DNA from: an uncultured Rhodospirillales bacterium
Lineage (GTDB): Bacteria > Pseudomonadota > Alphaproteobacteria > ATCC43930 > CGMCC-115725
NCBI GenBank assembly: GCA_903828515.1
Contig: CAIKMD010000007.1
Coordinates: 1,768,706-1,832,705, forward strand
Direction of reading: 5' to 3'
DNA length: 64,000 nucleotides
Shown here piece by piece: positions 8,508-16,866 of this stretch (position 1 is its first letter; the number at the start of each line of letters is the position of its first letter). Below the pieces are notes generated by a model. That model did not search any database. It had not been told where the DNA came from and saw only the letters and a program-made list of their open reading frames with translations. Made by a program: the position numbers and the translations under genes.

Positions 8508-9182
8508 TCAGTCGGTCGCGAGGCGATAGCCGGCGCCGCGCACGGTGTGGAGGAGCGGCTTCTCGAAGCCCTTGTCGATCTTTTGGCGCAGCCGGCTGAT
8601 ATGGACGTCGATCACGTTGGTCTGGGGATCGAAATGATAGTCCCAGACATTTTCCAGCAGCATCGTGCGAGTGACGACCTGTCCGGCATGACGCATCAGG
8701 AATTCGAGCAGGCGAAATTCGCGCGGCAGCAACTCGATCGTCTGGCTGCCGCGGCGGATGTTGCGCGCGAGCAGATCCATCTCGAGATCGCCGACCTGGA
8801 GTTTGGTCGATACCGCCGTGCCGCTGCCCCGACGCAACAGCGCCTCGATCCGCGCCAGCAATTCGGCGAAGGCAAACGGCTTGACCAGATAGTCGTCGCC
8901 GCCGGCGCGCAGGCCCTTGACCCGGTCGTCGACCGCGCCGAGCGCGGAAAGGATCAGGACCGGGGTGTGGATTTCGGCAGTGCGCAGCGCGGCAATGACC
9001 GTGAGGCCGTCCATGCCCGGCAGCATCCGGTCGACGATCAGTCCGTCGTAAGTGCCGGAGCTGGCGAGAAACAGGCCCTCGCGACCCTCATTCGCCGCAT
9101 CGACGACATAGCCGCTCTCGGTCAGGCCTTTCACGATATAGGCCGAGGCCTCGCGATCGTCCTCGATGACCAGCAGCTTCAT
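8508..9182 (-). CDS. OmpR-family response regulator
   Basis: A 224-residue two-domain regulator. The receiver has the acidic pair EDD (7-9), phosphoacceptor Asp51 (LIVDRMLPG), Ser79 as the switch residue and Lys101 (YLVKPF). The C-terminal winged helix carries LLPREFRLLEFLMRHAGQVVTRTMLLENVW and the recognition region TNVIDVHISRLRQKID. It is co-transcribed with the kinase downstream. A 26-codon membrane-peptide gene lies 82 bases upstream on the same strand and may share its transcript. Confidence 0.93.
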   Translation of the reverse strand: MKLLVIEDDREASAYIVKGLTESGYVVDAANEGREGLFLASSGTYDGLIVDRMLPGMDGLTVIAALRTAEIHTPVLILSALGAVDDRVKGLRAGGDDYLVKPFAFAELLARIEALLRRGSGTAVSTKLQVGDLEMDLLARNIRRGSQTIELLPREFRLLEFLMRHAGQVVTRTMLLENVWDYHFDPQTNVIDVHISRLRQKIDKGFEKPLLHTVRGAGYRLATD

Positions 9183-9230
9183 GGCCGCAGACCTTAGCCC
9201 CGACGGGCGGCTGCGCCAATCTCGCTTACA

Positions 9231-9248
9231 CCGCGCGAAACGGCGCGG
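9231..9248 (-). promoter_or_regulatory. Hairpin between the small membrane ORF and the response regulator
   Basis: CCGCGC at 9231-9236 pairs perfectly with GCGCGG at 9243-9248 around a six-base loop. No T-tract follows on the minus strand, so this is not a canonical terminator. It could limit read-through from the small ORF into the two-component genes or simply reflect high GC. Confidence 0.25.
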
Positions 9249-9264
9249 CGCCTGGGATCGCCGA

Positions 9265-9345
9265 TCAGCTCAGCGTCGTGACGATGGCGACGAGCCATCC
9301 GAAAGCCAGCACTGCGGCGACTTGGCGATCGATAATCCGGTCCAT
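9265..9345 (-). CDS. 26-residue single-pass membrane peptide under a putative SOS promoter
   Basis: The frame reads MDRIIDRQVAAVLAFGWLV, then AIVTTLS and TGA. A charged N-terminus (D2, R3, D6, R7) precedes one continuous hydrophobic segment of about 16-18 residues. GAGGGAG at 9353-9359 gives a strong ribosome site seven bases upstream. A -35 TTGTTC (9397-9402) and a -10 TAGAAA (9374-9379) spaced 17 bases sit just ahead, and a GTTC-N7-GTTC LexA-type box (9386-9400) overlaps the -35. Caulobacter SidA is an SOS-induced inner-membrane division inhibitor of similar size; homology cannot be judged at this length, so the analogy rests on size, topology and control. It is 82 bases upstream of the response regulator. 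Confidence 0.5.
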   Translation of the reverse strand: MDRIIDRQVAAVLAFGWLVAIVTTLS

Positions 9346-9373
9346 GTCCGTGCTCCCTCAATGTCAGGAGCAT

Positions 9374-9402
9374 TTTCTAGCATTAGAACAAAACAAGAAC
9401 AA
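9374..9402 (-). promoter_or_regulatory. Putative SOS-controlled sigma70 promoter with LexA box
   Basis: Reading left, TTGTTC (9397-9402), 17 bases, TAGAAA (9374-9379). The two GAAC half sites on the plus strand (9386-9389 and 9397-9400) are separated by exactly seven bases, which is GTTC-N7-GTTC on the minus strand, the known alphaproteobacterial LexA site. The box covers the -35 and part of the spacer, the usual place for a repressor. Confidence 0.5.
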
Positions 9403-9413
9403 GAAGTTTTTCG

Positions 9414-9431
9414 ATGCCCCAAAAATGGCAT
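9414..9431. promoter_or_regulatory. Inverted repeat upstream of dps
   Basis: ATGCC (9414-9418) and GGCAT (9427-9431) form a dyad with an eight-base A-rich spacer, upstream of the dps promoter and just right of the LexA-like box. It could bind a regulator of dps. No family consensus is clearly met. Confidence 0.25.
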
Positions 9432-9457
9432 AAACGGTGGGGTAAAATGGCTTGAGC

Positions 9458-9487
9458 TTGCTGGTTTGCCGACGCCACGCATATTTT
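9458..9487 (+). promoter_or_regulatory. Candidate dps promoter
   Basis: TTGCTG (9458-9463), an 18-base spacer and TATTTT (9482-9487) precede the AAGGAGAGAG ribosome site (9500-9509) and the dps ATG at 9512. This would give a short leader of roughly 18 bases. Confidence 0.35.
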
Positions 9488-9511
9488 AGAACGACTCAAA
9501 AGGAGAGAGCC

Positions 9512-10000
9512 ATGGCCTTACACAAAACCCAGAACGATCTGAAGTCGAACACCAAAACCACGGTGATCGCGCTGCTCAATGCGCGCCTTGCCGAGGGGAT
9601 CGATTTGGCGCTCCTGACCAAGCAGGCGCATTGGAACGTGAAGGGCCCGCAATTCATCGCGGTGCATGAAATGATCGACGGTTTCCGGACCGAAATCGAC
9701 GGCCATGTCGACACCATGGCGGAGCGGATCGTTCAACTCGGTGGGACCGCGATGGGCACGACGCAGGCCGTCGCGAAGGCGACGACGCTCGCCGCGTATC
9801 CGACCGACATCTATCAGACGAAGGATCATCTTCACGCCCTGATCGAGCGCTACGGCAAGACCGCCAATGCGGCGCGTGCCGCGATCGAAGAAGCCGACGA
9901 GGCGGGCGATAAGGACACGGCCGATATCCTGACCGCCTATTCACGCGCGCTCGACAAGGCGCTGTGGTTCCTCGAAGCGCACGTCCAGGAACCGGCGTAA
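9512..10000 (+). CDS. dps: Dps family DNA-protecting ferritin
   Basis: A 162-residue Dps/miniferritin. The inter-subunit ferroxidase residues are visible in KQAHWNVKGPQF (His) and in EIDGHVDTMAERI (Asp and Glu), the standard Dps signatures. The lysine-bearing N-terminal extension (HKTQNDLKSNTKTT) could bind DNA. The start at 9512 is set by AAGGAGAG at 9500-9507; an upstream in-frame start near 9452 would add an unlikely leader. Dps dodecamers oxidise ferrous iron with peroxide and shield DNA in stress. It is a single gene, convergent with the acyl-CoA dehydrogenase seven bases away. Confidence 0.93.
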   Translation: MALHKTQNDLKSNTKTTVIALLNARLAEGIDLALLTKQAHWNVKGPQFIAVHEMIDGFRTEIDGHVDTMAERIVQLGGTAMGTTQAVAKATTLAAYPTDIYQTKDHLHALIERYGKTANAARAAIEEADEAGDKDTADILTAYSRALDKALWFLEAHVQEPA

Positions 10001-10007
10001 CGGGACC

Positions 10008-11231
10008 CTAGAGCCCGCGCGCTTTCTGCATCGCCCGCACTTCGGCGCGGGCGATCGAGCGCAGATGGACTTCGTCGGGGCCGTCGACGATCTGCAGATA
10101 GCGGCCGTGCGTCCAGATGTCGGGCAGGGGTGTGTCCTGGGTCAGGCCCTTGGCGCCGAAGACCTGCATCGCGCGGTTGGCGATCGCGACCTCGATCCGC
10201 GGCACGATCACCTTGATCAGTGAGACTTCACGTCGCGCCGCCTTGGTGCCGTGCCGGTCGATCAGCCAGGCGGTCTTCAACACCAGCAGGCGTGCCTGCT
10301 CGATCTCGATCCGCGAAAGTGCGATCCATTCGCGGATCGTGCCGTGCTCGTGCAGCGCCTGACCGAAGGTGCGGCGCTCGAGCGAGCGTTCGATCATCAA
10401 TTCCAGGGCCAGTTCGGCGCAGCCGATCGCGCGCATGCAGTGATGGATGCGGCCGGGACCAAGCCGCGCTTGCGCCAAGGCAAACCCACCGCCTTCCTCG
10501 CCCAGCAGACTGTCGAGCGGCACGCGGACTTTATCGAACAACACCTCGCAATGCCCGTTCGGGTGAACCTGATGCATCACCGGTGGATTGCGCAGGACCC
10601 TGAGGCCGGGTGAATCGGCGGGGACGAGGATCATGCTCTGGCGGCGATGGGCCTCGCTTCGGTCGGGACTGGTCTGGCCCATGACGATGAAGAGCTTGGT
10701 GCGCGGATCGGCGGCGTTGGTGATGAACCATTTGCGGCCTTCGATCACCCACTCATTGCCTTCGCGTTTGATCGAGGTGCGGATGTTGGTCGCGTCCGAC
10801 GATGCGACGTCGGGCTCGGTCATCGCGAAGGACGAGCGGATCTTTCCGTCGAGCAACGGCTTCAGCCAGCGCTCTTTCTGTGCCGGCGTTGCGGCGAGGT
10901 GGAGCAACTCCATGTTGCCGGTGTCGGGTGCGCTGCAGTTGAAGACCTCGGACGCCCAATCGATCCGTCCCATGATCTCGGCGCAGGGCGCATAGTCGAG
11001 ATTGGAGAGCGCGGTACCCGGCTCGTCGGGCTTGAGGCCAGGCAGGAACAGATTCCACAGGCCTTCGGTGCGCGCTTTGGCTTTAAGGTCTTCGAGGAAC
11101 GGCGGCGGGAACACGCCTTCGTGTTCGACGACTCGTTCGTAGTCGGTCTGACGCGGCGCGACATGCTCGGCGATGAATTGCCGCACCGCCGTCTGCATGT
11201 GCCGCGATTTCTCGGAGAATTCGAAATCCAT
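10008..11231 (-). CDS. Acyl-CoA dehydrogenase (ACAD10/11-like)
   Basis: A 407-residue FAD acyl-CoA dehydrogenase. It carries SFAMTEPDVASSDATN and WFITNAADPRTKLFIVMG (FAD and substrate contacts), RRTFGQALHEHGTIREWIA, and the C-terminal IVDGPDEVHLRSIAR. In that position the ACAD10/11 group uses an aspartate near GPDEVH as likely catalytic base instead of the usual glutamate. The ATG at 11231 gives the family-like start MDFEFSEKSR; a TTG at 11249 adds six residues. It probably oxidises long or branched acyl-CoA, transferring electrons to ETF. It is a lone gene between dps and a beta-helix protein. Confidence 0.88.
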   Translation of the reverse strand: MDFEFSEKSRHMQTAVRQFIAEHVAPRQTDYERVVEHEGVFPPPFLEDLKAKARTEGLWNLFLPGLKPDEPGTALSNLDYAPCAEIMGRIDWASEVFNCSAPDTGNMELLHLAATPAQKERWLKPLLDGKIRSSFAMTEPDVASSDATNIRTSIKREGNEWVIEGRKWFITNAADPRTKLFIVMGQTSPDRSEAHRRQSMILVPADSPGLRVLRNPPVMHQVHPNGHCEVLFDKVRVPLDSLLGEEGGGFALAQARLGPGRIHHCMRAIGCAELALELMIERSLERRTFGQALHEHGTIREWIALSRIEIEQARLLVLKTAWLIDRHGTKAARREVSLIKVIVPRIEVAIANRAMQVFGAKGLTQDTPLPDIWTHGRYLQIVDGPDEVHLRSIARAEVRAMQKARGL

Positions 11232-11265
11232 CAAAGCAGGATGCGGCAAAGCGCCCCGACTTGTC

Positions 11266-11271
11266 TATGAT
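11266..11271 (+). promoter_or_regulatory. -10-like element compatible with leaderless transcription
   Basis: TATGAT lies six bases before the ATG at 11278 and no Shine-Dalgarno is present, which is the geometry of a leaderless mRNA. A good -35 is not evident. Confidence 0.3.
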
Positions 11272-11277
11272 GGCTGA

Positions 11278-12429
11278 ATGAAAACCCTGGTCACGACTCT
11301 CTTGCTCGGCCTTACCGCCGCCGCGCCCGCCTTGGCGGCACATCTCGATGTCGCGACGCCGCAGGCGATCGTCGCTGCCGTCACCAACGCCCAACCCGGC
11401 GATATCATCACCATCGCCCCCGGCCGTTACGAATTGCCGGGGTTGCGGATGCGCACGAACGGCACCACCAAGCGCAAGATCGAGTTGCGGGCCGTGACGC
11501 CCGGCACCGTCGAACTGATCTCGACCGCGACCGAGTTCATCAAGATCAGCGGTTCGGACTGGGTGGTCGACAATCTCGACATCGCCGGCATCTGTCCGGC
11601 CGACGACGATTGCGAACACGCGTTTCACATCGTGGCGGGCGCGGATCGGGCCTTCATCCATCACAATCGCATCCGCGACTACAACGCGCATATCAAGGGC
11701 AACGGCGAGAACGGGCGCTTTCCGCAGGACGTCAAGATTGCCTCGAACATGCTGTTCAACACCCGTCCGCGAAAGACCGACAACCCGATCGCACCGGTCG
11801 ATGTCGTCGGCGGCAAGGGCTGGACCGTGCAGGACAATCTGATCGCCGATTACGGCAAGGCGCTGGCGCATCCGCCGACGGTGAAGGACGATTGGAGTTA
11901 CGGGATTTTCCTCAAGGGCGATTCGTCGTTCGGCCTGATCGCGGGCAACATCGTCGGCTGCGATCTCGCGGCGCCGGCGACGCCGGCCGTGCGCGGCATC
12001 TCCCTCGGCGGCAGCATCACCACGCCCAATACGGGGCTCTGCGATTTCGGCGACGACTGCACGATCGAACACCGCGACGGCACGATCCGCGACAACCTTG
12101 TTCTTAACTGCGCGGGCGAGCCGGGGATCTATCTCTATAAGGCGGCGCGCAGCCGGGTGCTGCGGAACACGCTGGTGGCGACGACGGGCATTCTGGCGCG
12201 CGAGGCCGAAACCTCGGCTTCGATCATCGACAACAAGCTCGACGGCAAGGTCTGGGCGGAAAACGGCGCGCGCATCATCGACGCGACCAACCGTCTCCTC
12301 AGCGCCGACGAAGCGAGGACGAACTATCTCGTGCCACTGTTGGGACCGGCGAAGCCGCCGGCGACCACGACGATCGGCTCGGCGGTTGCGGCGTATCGGA
12401 CCTATCGCGAGACGTTGGCGAAGCGATAG
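11278..12429 (+). CDS. Secreted right-handed beta-helix protein
   Basis: A 383-residue protein with a signal peptide (cleaved near ALAAHLD, about residue 21). It opens with ATPQAIVAAVTNAQPGDIITIAPGRYE, the classic N-cap of parallel beta-helix proteins. Repeated rungs follow (VVDNLDIAG, AFIHHNRIRDYN, WTVQDNLIADYG, FGLIAGNIVG, GTIRDNLVLNC, SRVLRNTLVAT). This resembles the chondroitinase/alginate-lyase (PL6-like) and NosD/CASH group. No catalytic set can be assigned, so polysaccharide binding or cleavage is inference. It converges with, and overlaps by 28 bases, a second beta-helix gene. Confidence 0.75.
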   Translation: MKTLVTTLLLGLTAAAPALAAHLDVATPQAIVAAVTNAQPGDIITIAPGRYELPGLRMRTNGTTKRKIELRAVTPGTVELISTATEFIKISGSDWVVDNLDIAGICPADDDCEHAFHIVAGADRAFIHHNRIRDYNAHIKGNGENGRFPQDVKIASNMLFNTRPRKTDNPIAPVDVVGGKGWTVQDNLIADYGKALAHPPTVKDDWSYGIFLKGDSSFGLIAGNIVGCDLAAPATPAVRGISLGGSITTPNTGLCDFGDDCTIEHRDGTIRDNLVLNCAGEPGIYLYKAARSRVLRNTLVATTGILAREAETSASIIDNKLDGKVWAENGARIIDATNRLLSADEARTNYLVPLLGPAKPPATTTIGSAVAAYRTYRETLAKR

Positions 12430-13901
12430 GCGCCGGCATCGACCGGCGTGCTCGGCGCGCGCGCCTCGACACCGAGCGGATAGAGGTTCTGATAATCGGG
12501 GATCAGCTTGAAGCCGCTGGCCGGACCGAGATCGACGCCCGCGCCGATCGCCGGCGAGCCGGGCTTCAGGTGATAGTCGAATTTCGAGGGATCGACGAAG
12601 CCGACGTCGCGCACGATCTTGTTGCCGCCGCCGCCATTGTCGTTGAGATAGGACGGCGTGCTGGCGCCGGCGATGATGTTGTTGATCATCTTGCCGGTAC
12701 CCTGCAACGGATCGCCTGGACCCGACATGATGTTGTTGGCGACGATCACTGTGCCGGGCGAGCGTGAATGTACGAACACGCCGCTGGAACGATCGAGCAC
12801 CATCGTGTTGTTGACGACGTAGAGTTCCTGGTTGGGGTTGGTCGGTCCCTCCATCGCCATCGCGATGAAGTTGAAATTGTCGGCCTTGGGGCCTTTCTCG
12901 ATCATGTTGCCGATGATGTAGGCGCGGCCTCCATTCGAGAGATCGACGTCGTAACTCGCCGTGCCGTCGGCGAAATCGGCGATGCGGTTGTAAAGCACAT
13001 AGGTCACGTCGGCGCGCGATTTGATGTGATGGCCGATCGTGTTGAGCTGAAACACGCTGCCGCGCACGACGAGGGTGCGGATGTGATTGATGTAGATGCC
13101 GTGGACCTGTCCCGTCTGGGTGCCGTTATGCACGAAGGCCGAGCTGTCGATGATGATGTCGCTCTCGGGATTGTCGCCGGCCAGGATGCCTTCCTGGTTG
13201 TCGTGGAAGAAGCAGTTGAAGAGGGTGAGGTTCACGCCTTCGGCGCGAATGCCGGCGCCGTTGCCGTCGCCGACCTTGGCGCCGGAGAACTCGATGTTCT
13301 CGATCCGCGTGTTATTGCCGGTGGTGACCCAGATCGCCTTGCCGTTAGCGGATTCGCCGTCGGCATCGAGGTGGGCGCGGCCGCCGCCGACGCCGCGAAT
13401 GGTGAGATTGTCGGCTTTGATGATCGCGGTATCGCCGATGTAATTGCCGGTATCGATTTCGATCGTGTCGCCTTTCTGTGCCGCGGCGAAGGCAGCGCTC
13501 GGGCTTTTGTAATCCTTGCCCTGTCCGACGCGCAGGACGCGGCCCGATCCTTTTTGCGCCGGCGGCGCGGGCATCGATGACGGCGCGGCCAAGGAGGGTG
13601 CCGGCGACATTGCTGTCGCGGTGGTGGTGCTTGGCGTCGAGACACCGGGGATGGGCGCCACGCCGTTCGATCGGGGCGAGGTTGCGAAAGGTGTCGGTGT
13701 TGCTGCGGGAGGCGCAGCCATTGCCGAAGGCGCCGCACCCGCGCCGCTCGGACCGAAGCTCATCGAATCGACGTCACCGGGATTGATCGGGAGGGTGAAA
13801 ACCCGGCCATCCTTGAGCTTGACGGTCATATCAGCGATCGAAGGCGCGGCGACCAATGCCAGCGCCAAGAGCACCGAGAGAGCGGCGAGAATCCGATTCA
13901 T
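12402..13901 (-). CDS. Secreted beta-helix protein with Pro/Ala linker
   Basis: 499 residues from the ATG at 13901. A signal peptide (MNRILAALSVLLALALVAAP) is followed by a small beta segment (MTVKLKDGRVFTLPINPGDVDSM), a linker of about 90 residues rich in Ala, Pro, Ser and Thr, and a right-handed beta-helix. The helix starts at LRVGQGKDYKSPSAAFAAAQ and shows rungs such as NLTIRGVGGGRAHLD, NTRIENIEFSGA, NLTLFNCFFHDN, LVVRGSVFQLN and ELYVVNNTMVLD. An upstream in-frame start would bury the signal peptide, so it was rejected. The role is probably cell-surface or periplasmic carbohydrate interaction; no active site was identified. Confidence 0.75.
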   Translation of the reverse strand: MNRILAALSVLLALALVAAPSIADMTVKLKDGRVFTLPINPGDVDSMSFGPSGAGAAPSAMAAPPAATPTPFATSPRSNGVAPIPGVSTPSTTTATAMSPAPSLAAPSSMPAPPAQKGSGRVLRVGQGKDYKSPSAAFAAAQKGDTIEIDTGNYIGDTAIIKADNLTIRGVGGGRAHLDADGESANGKAIWVTTGNNTRIENIEFSGAKVGDGNGAGIRAEGVNLTLFNCFFHDNQEGILAGDNPESDIIIDSSAFVHNGTQTGQVHGIYINHIRTLVVRGSVFQLNTIGHHIKSRADVTYVLYNRIADFADGTASYDVDLSNGGRAYIIGNMIEKGPKADNFNFIAMAMEGPTNPNQELYVVNNTMVLDRSSGVFVHSRSPGTVIVANNIMSGPGDPLQGTGKMINNIIAGASTPSYLNDNGGGGNKIVRDVGFVDPSKFDYHLKPGSPAIGAGVDLGPASGFKLIPDYQNLYPLGVEARAPSTPVDAGAYRFANVSR

Positions 13902-14094
13902 GGGAATTGACCCTAAGGCTGGAGAACCTTGGGGAAGGCTGCGCCCAAACTCTTGAAAAGAGAGTAAAGGTTGCGATCTGCTCACTGATCCGGTCGTTTC
14001 GGGCAACTGCTTGAAAGACCCGGCGATTCGGAATTTCGGCCGCCCGCAAAATAAAGGTTGCGGGGGCTTGAAGCATATTGTTTTATGCCGATCT

Positions 14095-14122
14095 TAATTG
14101 TGTACCGCAGCGGTCCTAATTA
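14095..14122. promoter_or_regulatory. Candidate Rrf2 operator ahead of the SUF operon
   Basis: A nested dyad: TAATT (14095-14099), ACCG (14104-14107), a CAG centre, CGGT (14111-14114) and AATTA (14118-14122). It lies 24 bases upstream of the regulator's ATG, where an Rrf2/IscR-type protein could autoregulate. This is inferred from symmetry and position; it was not matched to a published consensus. Confidence 0.35.
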
Positions 14123-14146
14123 CCGAAAGCGTGGCGTAGCAACAAT

Positions 14147-14602
14147 ATGGTCATTCTCAGCAAACTCGCCGATTACGGCGTGATTATAGCCACTCATCTG
14201 GCGGCCCATCCGGAGCGGCAGATGACCGCCGCCGCCTTGGCCAAGGATACGAGCCTGCCGCGCGCGACGGTCGCCAAGGTGCTGAAGGCGCTGGCGCATG
14301 GCAATGTCGTCACCGGTGCGCGTGGCGCTGCCGGCGGTTATCGCCTGGCCCGCGAGGGCAATGCGATCTCGGTTGCCGACGTGGTCGCCGCGATCGACGG
14401 CGCGATGGGCGTGACCGAATGCACCGTGCATGACAGCGATTGCAGCCGAACCCATTTCTGTGCAACGCGCCCGCATTGGCAGCGGATCAACGTCGCGGTA
14501 AACACGGCGCTCGGCGCCATCACGCTTGCCGAAATGTCCAACCCCTTCGGTCCGCTGACGACGCGGACCGGCGCGGCCCCCGAAGCGAGGACCACGCCAT
14601 GA
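14147..14602 (+). CDS. Rrf2-family SUF regulator (Fe-S responsive)
   Basis: A 151-residue winged-helix protein of the IscR/Rrf2 family, matching the SUF-associated branch. The N-terminal helix-turn-helix is [17 protein letters not shown] to [12 protein letters not shown]. Three cysteines in [10 protein letters not shown] and HFCATR (about residues 92, 98 and 104) are spaced as in the [2Fe-2S]-binding region of IscR. It is the first gene of the suf operon and its TGA overlaps the sufB ATG (ATGA 14599-14602). It probably represses or tunes suf expression according to Fe-S status (family knowledge). Confidence 0.9.
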   Translation: MVILSKLADYGVIIATHLAAHPERQMTAAALAKDTSLPRATVAKVLKALAHGNVVTGARGAAGGYRLAREGNAISVADVVAAIDGAMGVTECTVHDSDCSRTHFCATRPHWQRINVAVNTALGAITLAEMSNPFGPLTTRTGAAPEARTTP

Positions 14603-16044
14603 CCGCCCCCGACGATCTGGAAACCGTCCGCGCCGTTACCGGCGAGGGCTACAAATACGGCTTCGTCACCGACATCGAGAGCGACAGCCTGCCGCCGGGT
14701 CTCAGCGAAGACACGGTGCGCTTCATCTCGGCCAAGAAGGGCGAGCCGCAATGGCTGCTCGATTGGCGGCTCGAGGCCTATCGCCATTGGCTGAAGATGG
14801 AAAATCCGGATTGGGCGAAGCTGCGCATCGCGCCGATCGATTACCAGGCCTCGAGCTATTACTCGGCGCCGAAAGAGGGACCGAAGTCGCTCGACGAGGT
14901 CGATCCCGAACTGCTGAAGACCTACGAGAAGCTCGGCATTCCCCTGGGTGAGCGCGCGGCCTTGGCCGGTGTCGCCGTTGATGCGGTGTTCGACAGCGTC
15001 TCGGTCGCGACGACCTTCAAGGCCAAGCTCGGCGAACTCGGCATCATCTTCTGCTCGTTTGGCGAAGCCGTCCGCGAACACCCTGATCTTGTAAGAAAAT
15101 ACCTCGGATCGGTGGTACCTCAGGGCGACAATTTCTTCGCCGCGCTCAATTCCGCGGTGTTCAGCGATGGGTCCTTCGCCTACGTCCCGCCGGGCATCCG
15201 CTGCCCGATGGAGCTGTCGACGTATTTCCGAATTAATGCTGCAAAATCAGGGCAGTTCGAGCGGACCTTGCTGGTTTGCGACAAGGGCAGCTACGTCTCT
15301 TATCTCGAGGGCTGCACCGCCCCGCAGCGTGACGAGAACCAGCTTCATGCCGCGGTGGTCGAACTGGTCGCGCTCGAAGACGCCCAGATCAAATACTCGA
15401 CCGTCCAGAACTGGTATCCGGGCGACGCCGAGGGCAAAGGCGGGATCTACAACTTCGTCACCAAGCGCGGCGCCTGCCGCGGCGCGCGGGCCAAGATTTC
15501 CTGGACCCAGGTCGAGACCGGTTCGGCGATCACCTGGAAATATCCGAGCTGTCTCTTGGAAGGCGATGACTCGGTCGGCGAGTTCTATTCGGTCGCCATC
15601 ACCAACAATCTTCAGCAGGCCGATACCGGCACGAAGATGATCCATCTTGGCAAGAACACCTCGTCGACGATCATCTCGAAGGGGATTTCTGCCGGGCGTG
15701 GCCAGAACACCTATCGCGGTCTCGTGCGCATGCAGCCCAAGGCGCAGAACGCCCGTAACTACACCCAGTGCGACAGTCTGCTGATCGGTGATCGCTGCGG
15801 CGCCCATACCGTGCCCTATATCGAGGTTCGCAATCCCTCGGCGCGGGTCGAGCATGAAGCGACTACCTCGAAGATCAGCGACGATCAGATGTTCTATTGC
15901 CAGCAGCGGGGTCTTTCGAAAGAGGATGCGCTGTCGCTGATCGTCAACGGCTTCTGTCGCGAAGTGCTCAAGGAACTCCCGATGGAGTTCGCGGTCGAAG
16001 CCCAAAAGCTTCTCGCCGTCAGTCTCGAGGGCAGCGTCGGCTGA
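14599..16044 (+). CDS. sufB: Fe-S cluster assembly scaffold SufB
   Basis: 481 residues, full length. SufB signatures include [79 protein letters not shown] and the C-terminal [29 protein letters not shown]. The Cys of DRCGAHT corresponds to E. coli Cys405, the persulfide/cluster residue. The start at 14599 overlaps the regulator stop. SufB forms the SufBC2D scaffold on which Fe-S clusters are built in the cytoplasm. Confidence 0.96.
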   Translation: MTAPDDLETVRAVTGEGYKYGFVTDIESDSLPPGLSEDTVRFISAKKGEPQWLLDWRLEAYRHWLKMENPDWAKLRIAPIDYQASSYYSAPKEGPKSLDEVDPELLKTYEKLGIPLGERAALAGVAVDAVFDSVSVATTFKAKLGELGIIFCSFGEAVREHPDLVRKYLGSVVPQGDNFFAALNSAVFSDGSFAYVPPGIRCPMELSTYFRINAAKSGQFERTLLVCDKGSYVSYLEGCTAPQRDENQLHAAVVELVALEDAQIKYSTVQNWYPGDAEGKGGIYNFVTKRGACRGARAKISWTQVETGSAITWKYPSCLLEGDDSVGEFYSVAITNNLQQADTGTKMIHLGKNTSSTIISKGISAGRGQNTYRGLVRMQPKAQNARNYTQCDSLLIGDRCGAHTVPYIEVRNPSARVEHEATTSKISDDQMFYCQQRGLSKEDALSLIVNGFCREVLKELPMEFAVEAQKLLAVSLEGSVG

Positions 16045-16110
16045 ACCTGAATTTTACGAAACAAAGCCAATTTCGAACGGCGCATGAAGGTCGTAAGGAC
16101 GTAAGAAGTT

Positions 16111-16860
16111 ATGTTAAAAATTAGTGGGTTACAGGCAAAAATTCTCTCAGGACGTGAGGTTCTGAAGGGTATCGACCTGAACGTCAAAGCGGGCGAAGTC
16201 CACGCCATCATGGGCCCGAACGGCTCGGGCAAGAGCACGCTCGCGGGCATCCTGGCCGGCAAGCCCGGCTATGAAGTGACCGGCGGCAGCGTGACCTATC
16301 AGGGCAAGGACCTGCTGTCGTTGAGCGCAGACGAGCGCGCACGCGAAGGCGTGTTTCTGGCGTTCCAGTATCCGGTCGAAATTCCCGGCGTGAACAACAT
16401 GTATTTCCTGCGCGCCGCGCTCAACGCGGTGCGCCGCCATCGTGGCGAGGCCGAACTCGACGCCGGCCAGTTCCTCAAGGCGGTGCGCGCGAAGCTCAAG
16501 GAGCTGGAGATCGGCGACGACCTGCTGCAGCGCGGCGTCAATGTCGGCTTCTCGGGCGGCGAGAAAAAACGCAACGAAATCTTCCAGATGGCGATGCTCG
16601 AACCGAAGCTCGCTTTGCTCGACGAAACCGACAGTGGCCTCGACATTGACGCCCTGAAACTCGTCTCCAACGGCATCAACAAGCTGCGCTCGCCCGACCG
16701 CGCCATGGTGTTGATCACCCACTATCAGCGACTGCTCGACTATGTCGAACCCGACCACATCCATGTCCTGAGTCAGGGCAAGATCGTGATGTCGGGCGAT
16801 AAGTCCCTCGCGGCGGAGCTCGAGAAAACTGGCTACGCCGCGTTCGGCGACGCGGCCTGA
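16111..16860 (+). CDS. sufC: SUF ABC-type ATPase SufC
   Basis: 249 residues with Walker A GPNGSGKST, the SufC-type AFQYPVEIPGV, signature FSGGEKKRNEIFQ and Walker B LALLDETDSGLDID. The Asp-Ser-Gly-Leu-Asp form is typical of SufC. A 66-base gap follows sufB, containing a small AT-rich leader before the ATG. SufC hydrolyses ATP to drive conformational change in SufBCD. Confidence 0.96.
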   Translation: MLKISGLQAKILSGREVLKGIDLNVKAGEVHAIMGPNGSGKSTLAGILAGKPGYEVTGGSVTYQGKDLLSLSADERAREGVFLAFQYPVEIPGVNNMYFLRAALNAVRRHRGEAELDAGQFLKAVRAKLKELEIGDDLLQRGVNVGFSGGEKKRNEIFQMAMLEPKLALLDETDSGLDIDALKLVSNGINKLRSPDRAMVLITHYQRLLDYVEPDHIHVLSQGKIVMSGDKSLAAELEKTGYAAFGDAA

Positions 16861-16866
16861 TCCACG

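Noticed and set aside
7440-9197. Long open frame of 585 codons on the plus strand
   Set aside because: It runs antisense to the histidine kinase and response regulator, both with full motif sets. High-GC codon bias leaves long open mirror frames here; its product is Arg/Gln/His-rich with no domain.
9231-9248. Terminator between the 26-residue ORF and the response regulator
   Set aside because: The stem is good but lacks a T-tract, so it was listed only as a possible regulatory hairpin.
14440-14598. Longer N-terminus for SufB
   Set aside because: It would overlap the Rrf2 gene; the ATG at 14599 in an ATGA overlap gives the normal SufB start.
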